The notes: generated by a model not told the origin, from the sequence alone. A DNA stretch of 64,000 nt from Cristatella mucedo (GCA_009760855.2 WPIO01000006.1:10397501-10461500); one strand, 5' to 3'; counted from the first letter of the stretch, positions 44,770 to 56,049 are shown. A program made the numbers and translations.

Positions 44770-47440
44770 GCATTGGCTGGGACTAGCTCTGCCTGAACGA
44801 GGAAGCCTCTACAACCCGTTTGGAGCAGGTATGAAAAAGGACATGTCTGCAGTCATAGGTGAGCATTTTTTTTGGCACAACTCAAGCAGAGCTTAGTTGC
44901 TATAAAGCATGAAATAAAACGTCCTGTCTAAAATTCACGAGTTATGCTAAGATGACTAAGAAGCACGAATTTGAGTTCGGTAATGTTGGCACACCAGGAA
45001 TGGAGCTGCAACGGTTAATTTAGATGTCAAAGGCGATTGGTGACTTCTAAAGCACAGTTACTCGCCTTAGTTAAAGCTCCTTGTGGTGAAACTGGGAAAT
45101 CTTCTTGGAAAGCCACGGTTTATAATTTTCCGCTAGGTCGTGGCACTGGCTGAAAGTAACATGTTCCCGGTGCCGCTTTAGCCCTGACTGGTGATTTGAA
45201 AAGCAAAGAGACCATTCTTCCTGTGCCTGTCACTGTCATTGTGGAGCCTACGACCGCGATTCATCCCTTAGCAACTCAAGCCAGCTTTGTCCGTGCTATG
45301 ACGATGCTCCAACTAGTGAATCAATGTGTCATAAAAGCAAATGGATTGGACTTACTGGTCTGGCTACGAGATCTTCTGAACTTTGTCAGTCATAACCAAC
45401 AGATTTAACCGAATGTGAGGCAGTTAGGAATTTATTGGTGAGAGGATGACAAGGATTTACAGACTAAGTTGCGACTGCTCGTGAAAGTATGTTTGAAGGT
45501 TTGATCTGTGCTGTGCTGCATGCCACTTGCTAGTTTGAAATCGTTTCACAAAGGCAATGAGACAAGGTGTTCTCCTGTCTCGAACAGTGGTTTCGAGGTT
45601 GGACTGCCTGCACCGCCCCTTGATGGATATGGCATGCGGGCAGGCTGTGCTGCCCCTTGCTCGATTTGATGTGCGGGACAGTCGCAGCTAGACCTGAGAG
45701 AGGGGTGAAGTGAGTCGTGCTTCCCTCTTGCTCCACGTGAAGTAATTAAACTGTTGGTGGCCGTCGTCAGCAGACGATGTCCTGTGCTTGGCTCGGGCGA
45801 GACAACTAAGCTACGCTCATCAAGTGCAGTGCTGGTGACCCTTAAAGTAACAAAATTGTATGTCTCGGCCGAGCCCAACTTGACGCTGTGACTGCTACAG
45901 CGATGACAACAGTTGTAGCGGCTGCTGTGAAGATGTCATCTGAAAACCTAAGCGGAAATGTATGTTAACAGCACGACGATGTGGCGGAACTATAATTTAG
46001 GCAAACCTACCGTCAGCTTGTATCTTTGATTTTTCCGTACCAGTCACGGACGGCCCTTAGTTAAAGGATGGGGAGGCAGTGAAATGCGAACAGCATAATC
46101 GATCCTAAACTGTAGCTACAATGATTAGCGGTTGTACGATTAGGATTGAGGACTCGCACTTCACTAAACATCTATATTAGCTAAAGCTATCGCTATTTCG
46201 ATACTTGGGCCACTTCGTAACAATATTTTGAAGCCTGCCTTAGCTTGACGACTGGCGACCGTCCTAAGCTAAGCACCACAACCCATACTAGGTAGGACCC
46301 AGCCACACGAACTGGCCTGCCAATCAAGCTCGCTTGGGCTATGCGGTTTTCCAAGCCAGCTGCCCTTCGGACTCAGGAGCAGTGGAAGCCCAATTCCGAC
46401 ACAGATCAATCGGGTCAAATGGCAAATGCAATGGCTGAATTTTCAAATAAAGTATGTAGCTCTAACGCTTCAAATTAATGTCTTAAAACTATAAATAAAA
46501 GCCGAACGTGTCGTGCTGTCCTTAGGGGTTGAACGCCACGACCACTGACACCAGAGGCAAAAGTCAAACATCGCAAGTCATCCATTGCTTATGATACAGA
46601 TCGTCAGCAGCCCTTAGCGAAATTCGTAGAAAGTCGCCGCCTATGTTTTAAGTAGTAACAATATCTTGAATGTATATGTAAATATCTTATAAGCTGATGC
46701 TATTTGCAGCAGTAGTGCCATAATCTCAAACTAGGCATTCGTTTCGCTGCTGTCTACTTCTCCAGAACCGATCTTTGATTTATACTTGTGATCTCTAATT
46801 ACACGGTTAAGCTGACATTCACCGAACCAGTTTAGAAAAATGCAGACGCCACTCTACAGATATATGGCACAGACCCATTGAAAAAAACAATGCGAGTGCA
46901 TTCTGCTTGAGTTTGATGTGTGCATCATGTTTAGCATTATGTACTCTCTTGAGCATTCCTCAAACTCGCGATAAAGGTGAAGGACATGTGAAGCAAACGC
47001 CAAAGATGGGCCTCATTAAGCGTCTGTCCGGTCCATAAGATTGGCTACGCCATGGGATGAGCCACAGCCTAGGCAACCACATCTCACTCGTTCACTGTAT
47101 GAATGGTGACGTCTCGATACATAGCAACATAGCCAAACCCCCAAGTAATGGTCATTGTACATCTAGGAACCTCGGCATCATAGCTTCCTTCTGCTGGAAT
47201 GCTACAGGATCTACCTCTCAGATTAATACCATTCAGCTGTGAAGGTAGCTCGACGGAGCACAGGGGGCCCTCAGAAGCAGATTCGCCTTAGGCCAGCATC
47301 AATGGCAACATACTGGGTGTGCGATGCACTAATTGTTTGTTATGTACAGCGTTGGCAAAGAGTCCATTGCAGAGACTTCGCTGGATAATTAAAATAAATT
47401 TAAGTTTGACAGCGGGCGACAAAATGTCCTCCTGATACAG
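44770..47440. other. Intergenic, nothing firmly identified
   Basis: Only short open frames (for example 45196-45408, + strand, 70 codons without recognisable motifs). It includes the 3' flank of RSPH3. No repeat family recognised. Confidence 0.4.
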
Positions 47441-47442
47441 AT

Positions 47443-47657
47443 TCACGGCTTGGAGGCAGCACCTCGGGATGACTTGGCGGCAGCACTTTCTGTTTCCCTC
47501 TGCCTCCTCATCCTCTCCTCGAGCTGCTGATAGCTCTTGCTCCTGGCGCTGACAATTTCTCGAATCATGCCGTCGAGCACTAGTCGACCGAGCTCCGACT
47601 TCTTGAGCTCCTCGCAGGCATGCTCCATCAGCCACGGTATGAACCCCTGCTCCACAT
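47443..47657 (-). CDS. RSPH3: RSPH3 last exon
   Basis: Acceptor GTTTGCAG. Reads DVEQGFIPWLMEHACEELKK, LVLDGMIREIVSARS and QQLEERMRRQRETES, ending AASKP and a stop. No AATAAA seen in the 150 bases downstream. Confidence 0.93.
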
Positions 47658-50600
47658 CTGCAAACCAAACGTCAAGCAATGCAGAGGCTCCAAACACTCT
47701 TTACTTAGCAAAAACGGTCTAAACTACAATGAACACAGAAGAGGGTGTGGAGCATGAGTATACGGCTATAGACGTACCGAGGGATGGCCTGCGGAATAAG
47801 GGTGGGTCCAGTCACCCTAGGACTACCAATATGAGGCGTGTCAGTGACACGCCCTTTCATCGGTAGCCACAATGCCAATACAGGCAAGGTCAGGGCCTAC
47901 GCTAGTCCTGGGAACATCCGTTCACATGCATCACAACATCTGGGCATGCAAAAGTGTCAAGGACTAACATGGTTGTAGATCCGATATTATACGCAGCTTA
48001 CACTTCATACGAGCAAGAGAATAGCAGAAAAATTAGCCCTTTGGAAAAGAAAAAACTGAACTATGCACAATATGCTTGTTTATAAAGCAATAGTAATACT
48101 AATAATCCAAAATTTATATAATAGCCTAAAAGAACTAAATCACTTTCGAGGCATTTTACATGTGCTGATAGGGAAGCGCGACAACTGGTTAGTGACGACA
48201 ACATGCATAACTAAAGCTGCTTAGGCTTTGAGTGTGCTCTAGAAAACTCTCCTGCACATAGTCTTTTCCAACACAACACCCACATGTTCTTTTCGGCTTT
48301 GTTGAGCTACGGATGGAGATACATTACATGCATAATTTCAGCATGTATAAGCAAATAAAAGACAATTCAAGTGGATTTTGAACAGGCTGTAAGTAGCTAG
48401 GTTTTATCAGCTTTTTGAATATCCTCAAGTCAGAGAATGCCCGTGTGATTTCATCCGGTCGCGAGTTCCGGGCTTTTGGAATATAACAACCAAAGGGCCG
48501 GTCTCCAAGAGATTTGAGGTTCATTAGAGACACAGCCAAACTACCCGAGTCAGAGGAGCAGGCTGGGAGGCCTGATTAGAAAGCCTCTCATTTAGGTAGG
48601 TCGGAGCAAGAAAATGAGGGGACGACAAAGTCAGTGAACTTTGAAATTGATATACTGTTTAATGGGTAGCCAGTGGAGATCGCTCGAGTGATTAACGTGG
48701 CAGTTGCAGTATTCACGAAGGACAAATCTAGCTGCCGAGTGTTGCACTAACTGTAAGCATCTCATTGCACAATCAGGAAGACTGCACATAGCAGGTTACG
48801 GATGCGTAGACATTATGTCACGAATCCGTGGACAAACCAGCTAGGCTGCGGTATCCTAATCTGGCTAGTCTGAATTTGTGCATTATGAGATATCAGCTGA
48901 AAGTAGGCAGGAGTGCCTGTGGACCAGTCGTGGTTGTCTGGTGAAAGGCCACTTTGGTACACAACACACAGATTCCGTTCAGAGGCTACACGAGCTACTC
49001 TGCTCGCAGAGGCGGTGCATCGCGATTATTACTTACTGCCTTAGCAAAAAACGCGAACGAGAAAGCGTCGCGCTTGCGACAACGAACGAAAAGTGAAGCG
49101 CCCGTTAAGGCGCACTAACCTCTTTCAACTGGGTCGTAAAAGTATCCGTTATCTGCGAGGGTGCCGAAAACGCTCGGGACGAGGTCGGCGAGGTAGCTCT
49201 GAGCGAAAGCTCGAGCGGCAATCTTGTCTGCCGTCTCCTTCTGTCGCTTGAGCACTTCGCGCTGCTGCTTCATGCGCCTCTCTTTCTCCTCGCGGTGGCG
49301 TCTCTCCTGCTCCTCCAGGCGCTGCTGCTCGACGAGCTCTGCGTTGCGAAGCTCTTCGAAGATCCGCTGCTGGGAGCGAAGGTTTGCCAACTCTTCCTCC
49401 TCCATGACTTCGAGCAGCGACTGCTCGATCGTCTTTCCGACGAGCACTTCGAGGATCGGCTTGACCTCGATATCGAAGTCAAAAAGCTAAAACGCAAGGT
49501 AACAAAAAGCAACTGCAAAGAAACAGACTGGAGAGAAAAAGGTTGCCAGTGACAGCTCGACGCCATGCAAAAGTGCAAGGACATTAGCGAACTTCCTCAC
49601 CCCATTGCCCACTTGGCGACCGGCCAGTAATGCCTGAAGCGGCACGTGTGGCAGCAGTGTGTGTAGGTACCATTACAGGTGCTTCTTCTACTGGGTGAGT
49701 CACTACGAATTGCCTTGAAGAGGGGCCCAATGAATATTAAGGAGAATTAATCGATGACAAAGGTTCGTAGTGCAGACTATGTCTGGCTACATGAATATTG
49801 TTGCTTGGTACAGCCAGCAAACATATAAAAGTCAACGTCTCAAAGTAGCTTCAAGGTTCCCACAAGAAGACCTCATCCTCAGGATTGGTTCATCTAACAA
49901 CACTTCACTGACATCTTCCCGAAATCTGGGTGCACTATTCCAAAAGAAACTGCTATGAGATGTACATATTTACACGACAGTCACACGCTCTCGCAAGTTT
50001 TTGACAAGCTCGTCTACATTATTGCAACTATATTTATTCAGAACAAACTCCCGCCTAAAGCTTGTAATCGCCTATAACTGGTGCACAACTCAGCTGCTCG
50101 TCTGGTCTATCGTCAAAGGCATAGCAGCCATATCACACATTCACTTATTGTGTCTGAGCTTCACTGGCTAGCGCCTTAGTTCTGAATCGGCTGTATATTA
50201 TGTATCCTATTCTGCATCTTACTCTGTATATTCTGTATCTTATTCTGCATCTTACTCTGTATATTCTGTATCTTAGTTCTGTAGCTAGCTCCATAGTTCT
50301 GTATCGGCTTGATTATTGTAATTCCCTCTTGGCTGGGCTACCATAGAAAGAAACTAGGCCACTGCAGCTCACTATGAATATGGCTGCAAGGCTAGTCTTC
50401 AAGTCCCAGAGGTTTGAGCACGCGTCTCCTTTGCTAAAAGAGCTAGAATGGATGCCGGTTGAGCAACGAATACAGAGCAAAGTTCTTACGCTGACCCACA
50501 AGGCCCGCCATGGCAAAGTTCTTACGCTGACCCACAAGGCCCGCCATGGCTTGGCTCCTTCGTACCTAGCTGAACTGCTGCACCAGTTTCAGCCTCTTTT

Positions 50601-53380
50601 CGCCCTCAGGTCCTGCGTGGGCAATTAATTAGCTGTTCCATTCAATCGCTTAAAGATCGTTGGCGACCGAAGCTTTAGCTCTGCAAGTCCTAGACTGTGG
50701 AACTCGCTTCCTCAATTCTTACGCAACGACAACTGCTCTCCTGCTGCCGAATATGGCTCATCCTTTTTCAGCGGTCCCGCGCTGCTACTGCCATGCTACT
50801 CACGACCTCAACTGCCCTCCTGACTCTGCTATGCTTCCCACTTTCTCTTTGTTGCGTGAGATGAAGTCTGTTGGCTACCGAATACGTACCGAAAGCCGCT
50901 TAGGCTGTGAGTTCGCTATACAAAACTCTACTGCGTAACACCCACGTAGTCTTTATGACTTTGTAGAATTACAGACGGAGATACATTATATTCCCTGTGC
51001 ATGACTTGGTGGATTTTATTAGGCAGAGGTCCTGCAAATCGGTGGCTCTGGGTGTCTCAGCGTCAGCTTTTGTATGCTGACCTAAGCAAGATAATTGTTT
51101 GCATGCTTGTCTAAGCACGACAACATGCATGTAATTAATGCTCGCTTATTCTTTTGCAGCAAGATGCAAAGCGCCTGGAAAAAAATTATTCCTCTTAGTT
51201 CGCTATAGAAACAACCTGTTAATTTTATTCAGATCATTATTAAGAGGCTAGAGAAAATGAGCACTGCCATCCAATTTAACAGGTTTTCTATATGGAGCAC
51301 ATCAAATAAAATATAAGGCTTGCAAATAAAATTCTCTCACCACAAAGTGAGAAAGTAATCGCTTCACGAACGGTAAAGAGTGATGACGAGGTAAGGGGAT
51401 TTGTGACGGCTAGAGACCAAATAAAAGAGACATGGAGATTTTTATAAAATGCTTCTTTGCACGAGAAAAATAGCTAGAAGAAGATGAATTATTCCTGTCA
51501 TAGCACTTTATGGCACAGCTACGGCTAAGGGAAGCCACCGAATTAACATGATGTTGCTAAAGCTTTTAACACTGTATGGCTGCACCGGTGCTCTCCATAA
51601 ATACTCATTTGTAGAATTAACTGCAGGAATATAACCCTAACAGCTAGTGGCAGATATATGATATGATGCCAACATTATTCATGATGTAAACTCGTAGCAA
51701 TAGATCTAAAGAATCTCACTTAATAATGATCTGCCTTGAGTGTGTCTTATCCATATATGCAATCATGCTACCAAAAGAAAGCAGAGGTTAGGCATTCATT
51801 TACTCTATAAGTAATATAGTATATGGCTCTTAAATTGACAGACTGATCTACTGCATGGTTACCAATAATGTCTCCCAAACCTGTCAAGTTTACTGAGAGA
51901 AATTATGTTTAACCGTAGCACGTACAGAAAACAAGACCAGAATATGTATATTTGGGTGGTAAGACTGGTAGGACCGACTTACAAAACAATAAGCTGTAAA
52001 ACCTGCTTTTAAATTAGTCCTAACAGATTGCCTCCCAACCCTGTTCATGCAAATGTAAGCGTTACATGCGTGCAAGAAGGTTACCCTGAATAGGGCTTCG
52101 TACAATTTAGCATATAGTTGTTTAGTGAGCCAGCTGGGATGAGCATTGTGAGTAGTCACAATTCGCAGGGTTGGTTACAAATCTAGAATCGAATCTGAAG
52201 TTCTACTAAGTAGAGCTAGCTGGAAATTTTGCAGTGGGTGTCGTGATCCGTGCAATTGGGTTCTTCTCTACACTAGAGCTTGGTTCACTACTTTCATGGA
52301 GCTGATAGGCTATCGTTTTCAGCTTCTAGTACGTTTATGCAGATTTAAGATGCATAAAACGACAGCATAAATTATGAATAAAAACTGAATTCAAGATTAG
52401 GAAGATCGAGCAACTGTCTCGATGACCGTTGTCGCGTGCGAGCCGTGTTCCAAAGGACCAGGAAAACGCCCCATAAGCAAAAGAACAATCGAACAACATC
52501 AGCAGTACCACTGCTTTCCCATCGATGTCTTACTTCGCCTTCATATATTTGCGTCTCAATATCGACTCCAGACTTGGCCGGGATAAACAGTGGACTCGGC
52601 GGTCGGTCCAGAAACGCATCAGTCTGAATCTCTGCGTCAGCCTCTTCGACGCGGTCGCTCAACTCTTCCAGGTAGAGCTCTGTCTGAACGTCGGTGTGCT
52701 TGCGACCTTCCACGGGTTCCGGAGAGCGTGGCTTGAGCTGTTCCTTGGCTCTTTTCTTGGCAATTGCCCGCCTGCGAGCCTCCTGCTGCCGCTGGATCTC
52801 AATTGGATCTGGCTGCGCGGCCTGCGATCGGGAAAAATCCTTGAGACATCACGATCGGTTTTAATGACCGCTGCTGGCGAGGTGCAAAATATGACAGCCG
52901 CGGCCGTTGTCGTAAGCCAATGTCACAAAAGTCTAGGATGCCACGAGTGGTATCAGTATTAATTCTAACGGGTCAGCAACGTTCACGCATATCTGTCGAC
53001 AAGCTAATCGCAAACACTGACGACGCCGAAAAAAACTCGCACGAGGCGCGTTTCAGCGCCCGGCAGGATCCGCCTTACCGCTGGTAGCGTGTGCTGAGCG
53101 TAAGTATTTCCTCTCACGACACGTCTGTCCCACATTATGTTTCCGTAAGGAATGGGGCCCTGGTTTTCCCTAAAAATGCACAAAGTAGTCAGGATCTATC
53201 TTTAGAAGGAGCATACATATTGCAGAGCAGACAGCACGGCTGAGGCAGTCGGAGCACCACTTACTCCTTGGGAGCATCGTCCTCCCTGTACTTCTTGCGC
53301 TGTGGTACAGTTCTGGGCTGACTAGCGTAAGTATAGGTTCCTTGGTCAGCTGTCTTTTGATGTGGTAGGACGGCAGTCAT
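47443..53380 (-). CDS. RSPH3: Radial spoke head protein 3 homologue (complete, 5 exons)
   Basis: RSPH3 is the dimeric core of the radial spoke stalk in 9+2 axonemes and anchors PKA in vertebrates. Exons on the - strand: 53265-53380 (ATG), 53079-53169, 52534-52821, 49120-49486, 47443-47657 (stop). All junctions are in phase and total 1,077 bases, 358 residues. Family segments in order: GTYTYASQPRTVP, YGNIMWDRRVVRGNTYA, DPIEIQRQQEARRRA, SPEPVEGRKHTDVQTELYLE, DAFLDRPPSPLFIPAKSG, ELFDFDIEVKPILEVLVGKT, IEQSLLEVMEEEELANLRSQ (the region bearing the RII-binding helix), a Glu/Arg coiled coil, KIAARAFAQSYLADLVPSVF, YFYDPVERDVEQGFIPWLM. The C-terminal tail after this is short compared with the human protein. 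Confidence 0.96.
48100..48990 (-). mobile_element. CR1-like LINE, old, with inner insertion
   Basis: Within RSPH3 intron 4. Reversed 3' end (CCTAAAAGAACTAAATCACT), then LKSLGDRPFG and PKARNSRP coding, the LVHAF region near 48820 and the SLDDH region near 48940. A family 2 LINE tail has inserted at 48211-48335. Confidence 0.75.
48211..48335 (+). mobile_element. LINE family 2 tail inserted in a CR1-like copy
   Basis: GAGTGTGCTCTAGAAAACTC, CAACACCCACATGTTCT and GAGATACATTACATG match the 3' end of the 50.3-51.0 kb copy. CATGCATAA occurs on both sides (48202-48210 and 48327-48335), and removing one copy with the insert restores the outer LINE. Confidence 0.7.
49120..49486 (-). CDS. RSPH3: RSPH3 exon 4
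   Basis: Acceptor GCGTTTTAG, donor GTTAGT. Starts LFDFDIEVKPILEVLVGKTI and includes the amphipathic helix and the EEQERRHREEKERRM coiled-coil segment, ending YFYDPVER plus one base of Asp. The upstream intron (3 kb) holds LINE family 2 and CR1-like remnants. Confidence 0.97.
49770..50185 (+). mobile_element. CR1-like LINE fragment, old
   Basis: Diverged RT C-terminal coding: LILRIGSSNNTSLTSSRNLG, then a degraded LVHNSAARLVYRQRHS-like stretch near 50080-50120 and a SELHWL-like end near 50155. In RSPH3 intron 3, antisense to the gene. Confidence 0.6.
50185..50305 (+). repeat. Imperfect tandem repeat, CTGTATCTTA-type units
   Basis: Repeats of TTCTGTATCTTATTCTGCAT and CTTACTCTGTATA, about 40-45 bp period, between two LINE pieces. 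Confidence 0.7.
50290..51000 (+). mobile_element. LINE family 2, best copy
   Basis: NMAARLVFKSQRFEHASPLL, KELEWMPVEQRIQSKVLTLT, GLAPSYLAELLHQFQPLFAL. A 36-bp direct duplication (12 codons around KVLTLTHKARHG) lies at about 50478-50549. The 3' end reads GAGTTCGCTATACAAAACTC, CACCCACGTAGTCTTTATGA and ACAGACGGAGATACATT. By its RT C-terminus it belongs to the CR1/L2 group but to another family than the common one. Confidence 0.82.
51130..51220 (+). mobile_element. CR1-like LINE 3' end fragment
   Basis: TTTTGCAGCAAGATGCAAAG then CGCCTGGAAAAAAATTATTC and CTCTTAGTTCGCTATAG, an old copy of the 3' hairpin region. The rest of the intron to 52533 shows nothing I can identify. Confidence 0.5.
52534..52821 (-). 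CDS. RSPH3: RSPH3 exon 3
   Basis: Exactly 96 codons, phase 0 to 0, acceptor GATCGCAG, donor GTAAGA. Contains EPVEGRKHTDVQTELYLEEL and DAFLDRPPSPLFIPAKSG and ends IETQIYEGE. Confidence 0.96.
53079..53169 (-). CDS. RSPH3: RSPH3 exon 2
   Basis: Acceptor CATTTTTAG, donor GTAAGG. Completes Glu and then reads ENQGPIPYGNIMWDRRVVRG and NTYAQHTLPA, the most conserved N-terminal motif of the family. Confidence 0.93.
53265..53380 (-). CDS. RSPH3: RSPH3 exon 1
   Basis: MTAVLPHQKTADQGTYTYAS then QPRTVPQRKKYREDDAPK plus two bases; donor GTAAGT. The Met is chosen as the only in-frame one upstream of the conserved YTYASxPR motif. Confidence 0.88.
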
Positions 53381-53750
53381 TCCCAAACTGGTTGGTCCCG
53401 ATGATATTTACAATAGAACACTGTAAAAATCGGCGCCACGCAGTTGCCACAGCGAGGCGCAGACTACCACCACAACACAGCCACCGTAGTGAACGAGCCG
53501 CCTCACCTACAATACATCCGCCTTTATTTCCAAATATAACAGATATACGGATATTTTAAGGCTATTCTTTAGAGATAATAATTATTTAATGAATATAATT
53601 AATAGTTACTGTGGTTAATAATACTATTGGTGATAAGATTTAGGGTGCTCTATGTGCGCATTAATACATAATCTGCACTTGAGCTCCTCCTTCGTTGCTA
53701 TGATATAACTTTGTACGGGACATGACCTACTAAGGTGAAGGTTGCCAACC
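53381..53750. promoter_or_regulatory. Shared 5' region of RSPH3 and the ferredoxin gene
   Basis: The two start codons face away from each other with 370 bp between. The right half is A/T-rich; I see no clear TATA box or CpG island. A shared promoter is inferred from layout only. Confidence 0.35.
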
Positions 53751-54346
53751 ATGGTGGTTAGCCGGCTAGTGGGTTGCGTGCGGGCTGCGGTCCTCAACCC
53801 ACGACTTGTCTGCTGCGTGGCGCCGCGATTTCCTAGGATACAGCCTAATCATCGTAGCGCAAGAAATTTTAGCTTATCGGTGGCCGTTTTTAAAGAGAGG
53901 TATGCTGCTCCCAGTCCTTGGTGCGGCGTGCCCTTTCCTACTTTGGTGCGGCACGCCTATTTCTGCCTCGACTTTAGGGGCGCTTGTGATGGTAGCGCTA
54001 TCTATCGTCGACGTGCTGAAGTTTCATTCGCAGCTTTGTATCGTTTTTTAAGGGAATTTTTTGCTGTCTAACTATCACCTGGCGACGATGCCCGTTGATG
54101 TGCGTTCTTGTCAAATTGTGCGCGTTTGGTTTGCAGTGATCGTCATATGCCTCTAGTCTAGCTGTTTTCCTGTTCCGTATAGCTTTTGGAATCTGGTCTG
54201 AAGTAGAGCTAAAAGTTCTTTCCAAACTTATAGTGTCACCGTTCATTTTATAAGACCTGACGGCTCGAGACATACGGTCGAGGCAAGTGTTGGCAAGAAT
54301 TTACTGGACGTTGTCATTGATCATAACGTTGATATCGATGGCTTCG
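53751..54346 (+). CDS. Mitochondrial adrenodoxin-type [2Fe-2S] ferredoxin, first two exons
   Basis: Exon 1 53751-53899 (ATG in CCAACCATGG context, donor GTATGC) codes an Arg-rich, acid-free N-terminus (MVVSRLVGCVRAAVL, SARNFSLS) typical of a matrix-targeting sequence. Exon 2 54234-54346 (acceptor AACTTATAG, donor GTGAGT) codes VTVHFIRPDGSRHTVEASVG and NLLDVVIDHNVDIDGFG, which match the first strands and helix of FDX1. The next residues in the family are the Cys motif ACEGTLACSTCH; no exon coding this is visible in the remaining 9.6 kb. The rest may lie to the right of the window, or the locus may be broken. FDX1-type proteins pass electrons to mitochondrial P450s and to lipoyl or iron-sulfur synthesis. 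Confidence 0.78.
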
Positions 54347-54723
54347 GTGAGTACGAATATACGTCTAGCGCCGACCTAAATAACTTATAGGGATCGAATA
54401 TTGCCCTTAATTTATTTTACCGACTGTTTTACGCAAACTGGCTGCTCTTGAGTCCCAGCTGACGGCATAATCGTCACGTGTGTGCGCTTTACGAATAGGT
54501 GCACGCAAACTTAAAGTCTATAGATGCCAGCCGAGAACCCGATTAGAAGAGACTCGTATTATTTATATGTGGTTCTTTGTGCAGGTGAAGACGAAGAGGG
54601 GTATGAACACTTATGCGACCTGCTCAAAGTGGTTCTTATGACTATGTGGTGCTTATATATAAGTACCGCTTAAACCATATCACTGCTTATCTTTTTACAA
54701 TCTGTTAGTATTTCAAGAATGAC

Positions 54724-54729
54724 TTTATT
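54724..54729 (-). other. Poly(A) signal AATAAA
   Basis: Canonical hexamer on the - strand, 35 bases downstream of the stop of the exon at 54764-54943. Confidence 0.55.
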
Positions 54730-54763
54730 AGATCTTCATCGCTCTGTCAGTACAATAAGCACA

Positions 54764-54943
54764 TTACTGTGACACGTGAAGGGCAGCTCTACCCCTTGCT
54801 GTTGGTGCTTCCTCTTCCAGGCACTTTTCTTCTCGCTGCCTCTGCAGGATTTCGTCGTGCTCGCGGTTGCGATTACGCTGCGGCCTATAGTCTCGAAGTC
54901 GGTAGTATTTGACGTGGGTGATTGAGAAGGCATAGTTTGCAAG
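54764..54943 (-). CDS. Last exon of an unidentified small gene
   Basis: Acceptor AATCGTTAG on the - strand, then 59 codons and TAA: LANYAFSITHVKYYRLRDYR, PQRNRNREHDEILQRQREEK, then an EEEAPTARGR tail. An AATAAA lies 35 bases after the stop. The highly charged, Glu/Arg-rich sequence after a short hydrophobic start suggests the end of a small single-pass or coiled-coil protein; I do not recognise it. Upstream exons should lie to the right on the - strand, inside what would be the ferredoxin intron, but none could be identified. Confidence 0.5.
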   Translation of the reverse strand, partial: LANYAFSITHVKYYRLRDYRPQRNRNREHDEILQRQREEKCLEEEAPTARGRAALHVSQ

Positions 54944-55049
54944 CTAACGATTGGATGTGACTTTAACCTTTAGGTGCTTAGTCACTAAGACAATACTAGA
55001 GGAATCACCAGTCACACAATAATAGAGGAATCATCAGTCAACTTCAAGC

Positions 55050-56045
55050 TAATTTAATGACAATAATGATAATAGTAGATTTGTACAGTACCCTCAGAGA
55101 GCTTAAAATCTCTTTCTAGTCACTTGACATGTGCTTTAAAGGAAGCACGAACATAAGGTTAGTTGTAAAATGCACGGTGTCAATATGCATGGTATGGCTA
55201 GTGGTAACATGAACAGTGTCAGTACGCATAAGCACACACAGGACAAATCTCAAGGACCCAGCTTTGACCTCAGCGGTTGCCTTTTAGACGATAATAGTGA
55301 TAAGGCATGTTTACAGCACCTGAAGAGAACTAAAAACAAATGTGGCACTTTACATAGGCTGAAAAGGAAGCTTGTCAATTGGTTAGTGATAACATGCAGC
55401 AGCTGCACGCATTAAGCACACACAGGACAATGGACACCGGCCCAGCAAACACTGCAAAGCAACGGGTGCATTTTTAGCCTCTTTTTAAATGTCGAGTCAG
55501 AGAAAGTCAGTCGGGAGTAAGTTCCAGGCTGTTGGAGCATACGAACTAAAGGAGCCATATGTAAAGGAGCGGAGCTTCGTAAGAGGTATAGCTAAGCGGC
55601 GATTTGAGTCAGAAAAGCGGATGATGCTATGCCTAGCCGTTTTGGGAAGTAGATTGAATAAATGGCAGGCTATAGCAAGAAAATAAAATAGAGCTAAAAG
55701 TGTATGACAGATCCTTGAAGTCGATGCGCTGCTTGACTGGGAGCCTGTGCATGTTGGCAAGAAGTGGTGTGATGTGGCCACTGCTCCGCTCACGACAGAC
55801 GAGCTGCAGCTGCAGAGTTTTTCACCAACTGTAAGTGTCTGATTGCACATACCACTAAACCAGCAAGCCGTGAGTTACAAAATTTAAGGCAAGATGTCAC
55901 GCATGCATGCACCAATTTAGATATAGTATCCCTGTCTAAGCAAGCCCGAATTTCAGCAATGTTATGTAGCTGAGAGTAGGCAGACTTGACTGGGGATAAT
56001 GTGGTTGCCAAGTGAAAGGTCTCTTTGGAGCAGAGCACTCAGACT
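55050..56045 (-). mobile_element. CR1-like LINE, old
   Basis: Reversed: AGTACCCTCAGAGAGCTTAA and the 3' noncoding region (with a second, partly duplicated 3' end near 55290-55440), then SYAPTAWNLLPTDF, HQLAV-like, KLVHACVTSCLKFCNSRLAG and up to the SLDDH region near 56010. Confidence 0.75.
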
Positions 56046-56049
56046 TCAT

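Noticed and set aside
45196-45408. 70-codon + strand open frame (ETILPVPVTVIVEPTTAIHP)
   Set aside because: Begins and ends without splice signals or a poly(A) signal, no recognisable family; length is within chance expectation.
54587-54674. Possible ferredoxin exon 3 after TTTGTGCAG
   Set aside because: It is in phase with exon 2 but reads EDEEGYEHLCDLLKVV and then a stop; it lacks the required cysteines, and no donor continues it.
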